NCBI GenBank assembly: GCA_964019135.1
Contig: OZ025248.1
Span: 68,764,119 to 68,828,118, forward strand
Direction of reading: 5' to 3'
Source of the DNA: Arenicola marina
Lineage: Eukaryota; Annelida; Polychaeta; Arenicolidae
Length of the DNA stretch: 64,000 nucleotides
Below the pieces are notes generated by a model. That model was given only the letters and a program-made list of their open reading frames with translations. It was not told the origin of the DNA and searched no databases. Of the stretch, positions 57,976 to 64,000 are shown in pieces (position 1 is the first letter of the stretch; each line of letters starts with the position of its first letter). Both the position numbers and the translations under genes were made by a program.

Positions 57976-60900
57976 TCTAGTGGGGCGGTGGACCACTGGG
58001 GGGGGGGGGCGGACTAGTTGGGCGGTGGGCGGAATAGTGAGGCGGTGGGCGGATCAGTGGGGTGTTGGGCGGACCAGTGGGGTGTTGGGCGGACCACTGG
58101 GTGGACCACTGGAGTGGTCGGCGGACCACTGGGGTGGTGGGCGGACCACTGGGGTGATGGGCGGACCACCGGGGTGTTGGGTAGACCACTGGGGTGGTGG
58201 GCGGACCACTGGGGTGATGGGCGGACCACTGGGGTGTTGGGCAGACCACTGGGGTGGTGGGCGGATCACTGAGGTGATGGACGGACCACTGGGGTGATGG
58301 GCGGACTACTGGGGTGGTCGGCGGACCACTGGGGTGATAGGCGGACCTCTGGGGGTGATGGGCGGACCACTGGGGTGATGGGCGGACCACTGGGCGGACC
58401 ACTGGGGTGATAGGCGGACCTCTGGGGTGATGGGCGGACCACGGGGGTGATGGGCGGACCTCTGGGGCGATGGGCGGACCACTGGGGTGGTGGGCGAACC
58501 ACTGGGGTGGTGGGCGGACCACTGGGGGACGATGGGCGGATCACTGGGGTGATGGGCGGACCACTGGGGTGATAGGCGGACCACTGGGGTGATGGGCGGA
58601 CCACTGGGGTGATAGGCGGACCACTGGGGTGATGGGCGGACCTCTGGGGTGATGGGCGGACCACTGGGGTGATGGGCGGACCACTGGGGTGATGGGCGGA
58701 CCACTGGGGTGATGGGCAGACCACTTGGGTGATGGGCAGACCACTGGGGTGATGGGCAGACCACTTGGGTGATGGGCGGACCACTGGGGTGATGGGCGGA
58801 TCAGTGGGCGGACCACTGAGGGACTACTGGGGTGGTGGGCAGACCACTAGGCGGACCACTGGGCGGACCACTGGGGTGGTGGGCGGATCACTGGGGTGAT
58901 GGGCGGACCACTGGGGTGATAGGCGGACCATTGGGGCGGTGGGCGGATCACTGGGGTGGTCGGCGGACCACTGGGGTGATGGGCGGACCACTGGGCGGAC
59001 CACTGGGGTGATGGGCAGACCACTGGGATGATGGGCAGGCCACTAGGGTGTTGGGCAGACCACTGGGCGGACCACTGGACGGACCACTGAGGTGGTGGGC
59101 GGGCCACTGGGGTGGTGGGCGGCCAATGGGGTGGTGGGCGGATCACTGGGGTGATAGGCGGATCACTGGGGTGGTGGGCGGATCACTGGGGTGATAGCGG
59201 ATCACTGGGGTGAAGGGCGGACCTCTGAGGCGATGGGTGGACCACTGGGGTGGTGGGCGGATCACTGGGGTGATGGGCGGACCTCTGGGGCGATGGGCGG
59301 ACGACTGGGGTGATGGGCGGACCTCTTGGGCGATGGGCAGACCATTGGGGCGATGGGCGGACCACTGGGGTGATGGGCGGGCCACTGGGGTGATGGGCGG
59401 ACCACTGGGGTGGTGGCCGGACCACTGGGGTGATAGGCGGATCACCGGGGTGGTGGGCGGACCTCTGGGGTGATGGGCGGACCACTGGGGTGGTGGGCGG
59501 ACCACAGGGGTGATGGGAGAACCACTGGGGTGATGGGCGGACCACTGGGGTGATAGGCGGACCACTGGGATGATGGGCGGATCACTGGGCGGACCACTGG
59601 GGACTACTGGGGTGATGGGCGGACCACTGGGGTGATGGGCGGACCACTGGGATGATGGGCGGATCACTGGGCGGACCACTGGAGACTACTGGGGTGGTGG
59701 GCGGACCACTGGGGTGATAGGCGGATCACCGGGGTGTTGGGCAGACCACTGGGGTGATGGGCGGACCACAGGGGTGATGGGAGGACCACTGAGATGATGG
59801 GCGGACCACTGGGGTGATGGGCGGACCACTGGGGTGATGGGCGGATCACTGGGCGGACCACTGGGGGACTACTGGGGTGGTGGGCAGACCACTGGGGTGA
59901 AAGGCGGATCACCGGGGTGGTGGGCAGACCTCTGGGGTGATGGGCGCACCACTGGGGTGATGGGCGGACCTCTGGGGTGATGGGCGGACCACTGGGGTGG
60001 TGGGCGGACTACTGGGGTGATGGGCGGACCACTGGGGTGGTGGGCGGACCACTGGGGTGATGGGAGGACCACTGGGGTGATGGGCGGACCACTGGGTTGA
60101 TGGGCGGACCACTGGGGTGATGGGCGGACCACTGGGGTGATGGGCGGACCTCTGGGGCGATGGGCGGACCACTGGGGTGGTGGGCGGATCACTGGGGTGA
60201 TGGGCGGACCTCTGGGGCGATAAGCGGACGACTGGGGTGATGGGCGGACCTCTTGGGCGATGGGCAGACCATTGGGGCGATGGGCGGACCACTGGGGTGA
60301 TGGGCGGGCCACTGGGGTGATGGGCGGACCACTGGGGTGGTGGACGGACCTCTGGGGTGGTGGGCGGACCACAGGGGTGATAGGCGGATCACCGGGGTGG
60401 TGGGCGGACCTCTGGGGTGATGGGCGGACCACTGGGGTGATGGGCGGACCACAGGGGTGATGGGAGGACCACTGGGGTGATGGGCGGACCACTGGGGTGA
60501 TGGGCGGACCACTGGGGTGGTGGGCGGACCTCTGGGGTGATGGGCGGACCACTGGGGTGATGGGCGGACCACTGGGGTGATGGGCGGACCACTGGGGTGG
60601 TGGGCGGACCTCTGGGGTGATGGGAGGACCACTGGGGCGATGGGCGGACCACTGGGGTGATGGGCGGACCACTGGGGTGATGGGCGGACCACTGGGGTGA
60701 TGGGAGGACCACTGGGGTGATGGGCGGACCACTGGGGTGATGGGCGGACCACTGGGGTGATGGGCGGACCACTGGGGTGATGGGAGGACCGCTGGGGTGA
60801 TGGGCGGACCACTGGGGCGATGGGCGGACCACTGGGGTGATGGGCGGACCACTGGGGCGATGGGCGGACCACTGGGGTGATGGGAGGACCACTGGGGTGA

Positions 60901-61330
60901 TGGGCGGATCACTGGGCGGACCACTGCGGTGGTGGGCAGACCACTGGGGTGAAAGGCGGATCACCGGGGTGGTGGGCGGACCTCTGGTGTGATGGGCGCA
61001 CCACTGGGGTGATGGGCGGACCTCTGGGGTGATGGGCGGACCACTGGGGTGGTGGGTGGACCACTGGGGTGATGGGCGGACCACTCGGGTGATGGGCGGA
61101 CTACTGGGGTGATGGGCGGATCACTGGGCGGACCACTGGACGGACCACTGGGGTGATGCGCGGACCACTGGGGTGTTGGGCGGACCATTGGGGTGGTGGT
61201 CGGACCACTCTGGTGATGGGCGGACCACTGGGGTGGTGGGCAGACCACTGGGGTGGTGGGTGGACCACTGGGGTAATGGACGGACCACTTGGGTATGGGC
61301 GAGATACTGGGGTGGTGGGCTGGCTAATGT
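57976..61330. repeat. 20-bp minisatellite (about 165 copies)
   Basis: The unit is gggcggaccactggggtgat. Variant order around 59250-59520 recurs about 927 bp later around 60180-60470, so a block of some 46 units was duplicated. Long Pro-rich minus-strand frames are artefacts. Confidence 0.97.
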
Positions 61331-62144
61331 AACTACCATAACCAAAATGCTTAAACTCAAAGTGAATAGGGAGTCTGGCTGTTATGGCACAAAAAACATT
61401 TTCCCATTAGCCAAACGTGGAAAACATGTCAGTTAAACCTTAAGCCTCAAAAATTCAGCGCAGTTCTGGAACAGTGGAAGTGACGCCTCCATAGTTCCGT
61501 CTGGTGCGGTTGTCATGCCAACGAACCGACGACTTCGGAGAGTGACGTAGAATGACGGAGAGGCAAAGTGGAGACGGCGGACCAGATCGGTGACAGAATC
61601 CGATGCCGGGAGGATGGCGAGGGGTGTGGGGCGACGGACCAGGGTAGGGGAGGGGTTGTCTGGTGCATAATGACTGGCAACGGAAGCGGGTAGGGTGTGG
61701 GGGGAGTAGTGACTGGAAAGGGAAGAGGGTACGGGATGGGTGTGGGGGTACAGCGACTAGCAGCGGAAGGGAAGGGGGTACGGGAGGGGCGGGGTACGAG
61801 AGGGAGGGAGGGTCACAATAGATTTCCGGTAACCTGTTGTTGGGCACGGCCCGGAAATAACCTGGACGTAAAGAGAGCCTTTGTAGATGATATCGCTGGG
61901 TCATTACCCCATCCATTTCCACCCCTCCCCAGCCCTCCTTGCCTCTCCCCCCCCCTCCCCCCCTCTCCACCCTCCCCACCCCTCCCCGCCCCTACCCACC
62001 CCTCCCCTTTCTTGTCCTCCCGTCCGCACCCCTCTCCACCCCTCCCCACCCTCCCCTTTCTTGTCGCCCCGTCCTCACCCCCTCCCGTCCCTCCTCGGCA
62101 CCGCGTGCGCCCCCCCCCACCCTCACAGCTGACCATCACCATGA
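61331..62144. other. Spacer with G-rich and C-rich runs
   Basis: The part at 61600-61810 is G-rich and the part at 61900-62120 is C-rich with a loose cccctccccacc repeat. No exon recognised. Confidence 0.4.
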
Positions 62145-62462
62145 ATGCCATGTTCTGAAGAGGTTCCATGCACGGCCGCTTCCCTGCCCCGTTATAAATG
62201 CATATACAAGGTTTTCAATTCTGTTTCAAGCGAAAGCAAGTTGGTCGCCGCCCGAAGCAAAAATCTTGCTTCCATTTTCGAATGGTTTAGCCATAAAAGT
62301 AAAGGCCCGGTGCCTATTTATATTCCCGCCCTTAGTGGCACCACCACCTGTGATCTATGTCGGCAGTGTACTGCCCTTTTGAAAAAGTCGCGACCGGAAA
62401 CAGGTCTGCCGGGGTACGAGCCATATTACTCAGACAGCTACCTAAAAACGACCTATTTCTGA
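62145..62462 (+). CDS. Possible terminal exon of an unknown gene
   Basis: The frame ends KSKGPVPIYIPALSGTTTCD, LCRQCTALLKKSRPETGLPG, YEPYYSDSYLKTTYF and a TGA. It has protein-like composition, including a CDLCRQC pair of cysteines, in contrast to the repeats around. A possible acceptor (tctgtttcaag) lies near 62234, and an AATAAA follows at 62699. The family is not recognised and no upstream exon was found; the first part of the frame may be non-coding. Confidence 0.3.
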   Translation: MPCSEEVPCTAASLPRYKCIYKVFNSVSSESKLVAARSKNLASIFEWFSHKSKGPVPIYIPALSGTTTCDLCRQCTALLKKSRPETGLPGYEPYYSDSYLKTTYF

Positions 62463-63365
62463 CAGCCGGCGAAAACTAAGCAATGGAACCGGCTTTGTTC
62501 CCTGGTGGCTTAAACCAATTTTTTTTCCCCCGTTTAATCCCTGAAAAGATATAATTCTGCAATAACGAATAATACCTGTAATTGGGTTGGCGGGTGTGTG
62601 TGTGTGTGTGGGGGGGGGGGGGGGTGGATGTGTAACCAGTTTTGCGACCTTACGATGTACGATGTACCTAGGTTACCTAGGCTAAGCTAAGGGTCCTTAA
62701 TAAAATTCATGACAACCCATTAGGCTTAATTCAAAGTCACAAATTGCATGAAATGTGATTATATACTAATTCTACACATACACTGGTGACTGGGACCTGT
62801 CACGTGACCTAATCCCCTTGGAGATCGTTCAGACGTAGATACACTCTCTGCCTTCATCGCACGCCGCTAGGGGGCCAGGCTTCAAGCGAGTTCTTTTGAC
62901 CCCGGCGACCTTCAGTACACTCTCGCGCACCGCAATATTTGTCCCATTCATACCGAGGGTTCTCTTATTATGCATGACAGTGGAATAACATCGCGCGCTA
63001 TTTGCTTAAAGAACAGAGGCTCTGAGCTTGATAAAACTGACATTATGTAGACTCACTGATTAACTGTTCCACAGAAATAATTCCGTTCATTTTGAGCTCT
63101 TGTTTAATCAGTTACTAGTGCATCTTTGTAGTGTTCGATATGACATTTGCCAAGGAAACATCTAAAGCGACACATTACAAACTTTGACCGCACTAGCTGG
63201 TGATGTATCGCTCGCGCTGGACACGCTGGGCCACAGTAACATGCGGGTGAAACGCGCAGATATGTTCTTGAATAATTATGTGGTTTCCACAGCAGTCATC
63301 GGATTAGTCACCATAGCAGTCATCGTAATCGTCATCACAGCATTCATCATTGCAGTCATGGAAGG
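62463..63365. other. Spacer, nothing recognised
   Basis: Includes a (GT)n plus poly-G tract at about 62595-62625. A frame at 63184-63408 with a hydrophobic run arises from a degenerate gcagtcatc repeat and is not called as a gene. Confidence 0.4.
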
Positions 63366-64000
63366 CGTGGTCACAAGTGACAGTCTGGCAGGGCGCTGTC
63401 AGAAGTGACAGTCTGGCAGGGCGCTGTCACGACTGACAGTCTGGCAGGGCGCTGTTACGAGTGACTGTCTGGCAGGGCGCTGTCACGAGTAACAGTCTGG
63501 CAGGGTGCTGCCACGACTGACAGTCTTGCAGGGCGCTGTCATGAGTGACTGTCTGGCAGGGCGCTGTCACGGGTGACTGTCTGGCAGGGCGCTGTCACGA
63601 GTGACAGTCTGGCAGGGCGCTGTCACGAGTGACTGTCTGGCAGGGCGCTGTCTCGAGTGACAGTCTGACAGGGCGCTGTCACGAGTGACTGTCTGGCAGG
63701 GCACTGTCTCGAGTGACAGTCTGACAGGGCGCTGTCACGGGTGACTGTCTGGCAGGCCGCTGTCTCGAGTGACTTTGTCACTGTCTCGAGTGACAGTCTG
63801 GCAGGGCGCTGTCACGAGTGATTGTCTGGCAGGGCGCTGTCACGGGTGACTGTCTGGCAGGGCGCTGTCACGAGTGACTCTCTGGCAGGGCGCTGTCACG
63901 AGTGACAGTCTGGCAGGGCGCTGTCACGAGTGACAGTCTGGCAGGACGCTGTCACGGGTGATTGTCTGGCAGGGCGCTGTCACGACTGACAGTCTGCCAG
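63366..64000. repeat. 29-bp minisatellite running off the window (about 22 copies)
   Basis: The unit is gggcgctgtcacgagtgaca followed by gtctggcag. Many units hold the dyad TGTCAC-GA-GTGACA. The array continues past position 64000. Confidence 0.95.

Noticed and set aside
57977-61360. Pro/Ser/His-rich minus-strand frames up to 351 codons
   Set aside because: 20-bp array artefacts in which every frame yields a similar peptide.
63184-63408. Small membrane protein
   Set aside because: The hydrophobic run comes from a degenerate trinucleotide-rich repeat and the frame ends in the 29-bp array.

Overview
The window is animal nuclear DNA. It has two multi-exon genes with GT-AG introns, a type II Golgi glycosyltransferase, a secreted protein with chitin-binding and C1q domains, two LINE remnants, tRNA-derived SINEs and one assembly gap. 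About half of the 64 kb (roughly 33 kb by my tally) is tandem repeats of more than 25 unrelated families with units of 14 to 128 bp. Several of these repeats copy an exon-intron boundary. From memory, minisatellites of that kind were described in the amphioxus Adh gene, so amphioxus (Branchiostoma) is my best guess. Another marine invertebrate cannot be excluded without a search.

Layout. 1-2187: upstream sequence with a foldback element, a local duplication and a hairpin. 2188-6640 (+): a complete six-exon beta-1,4-galactosyltransferase-family gene encoding 358 residues. 6737-14770: SINE pieces, an array made from half of a tRNA-like sequence, then minisatellites. 17739-30922 (-): a complete four-exon gene encoding 658 residues: signal peptide, chitin-binding domain, Pro/Thr-rich stalk, three C1q domains. 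Its introns are almost entirely minisatellite. 31-38 kb: a 200-base gap, a G-rich 27-bp array and two related A+T-rich arrays. 38.7-43.2 kb: an APE-type LINE and an L1-like LINE fragment, both on the minus strand. 43.8-48.8 kb: further arrays. 48.9-51.5 kb: two abutting DNA elements with inverted ends. 52.2-61.3 kb: three large arrays and a full SINE. 62.1-64 kb: a possible terminal exon and an array that runs off the window.

All exon junctions of both genes were checked by hand for splice dinucleotides and reading phase, and all agree. In three of the eight introns the 5' splice site itself was amplified as a minisatellite: about 160 copies in intron 1 and about 40 in intron 2 of the C1q gene, and three in intron 3 of the transferase gene. 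I used this pattern to find the 52-nt signal-peptide exon. The transferase has Leu where vertebrate B4GALT1 has Tyr289, which predicts a GalNAc rather than a galactose donor. The two genes lie tail to tail and no functional link between them is visible.
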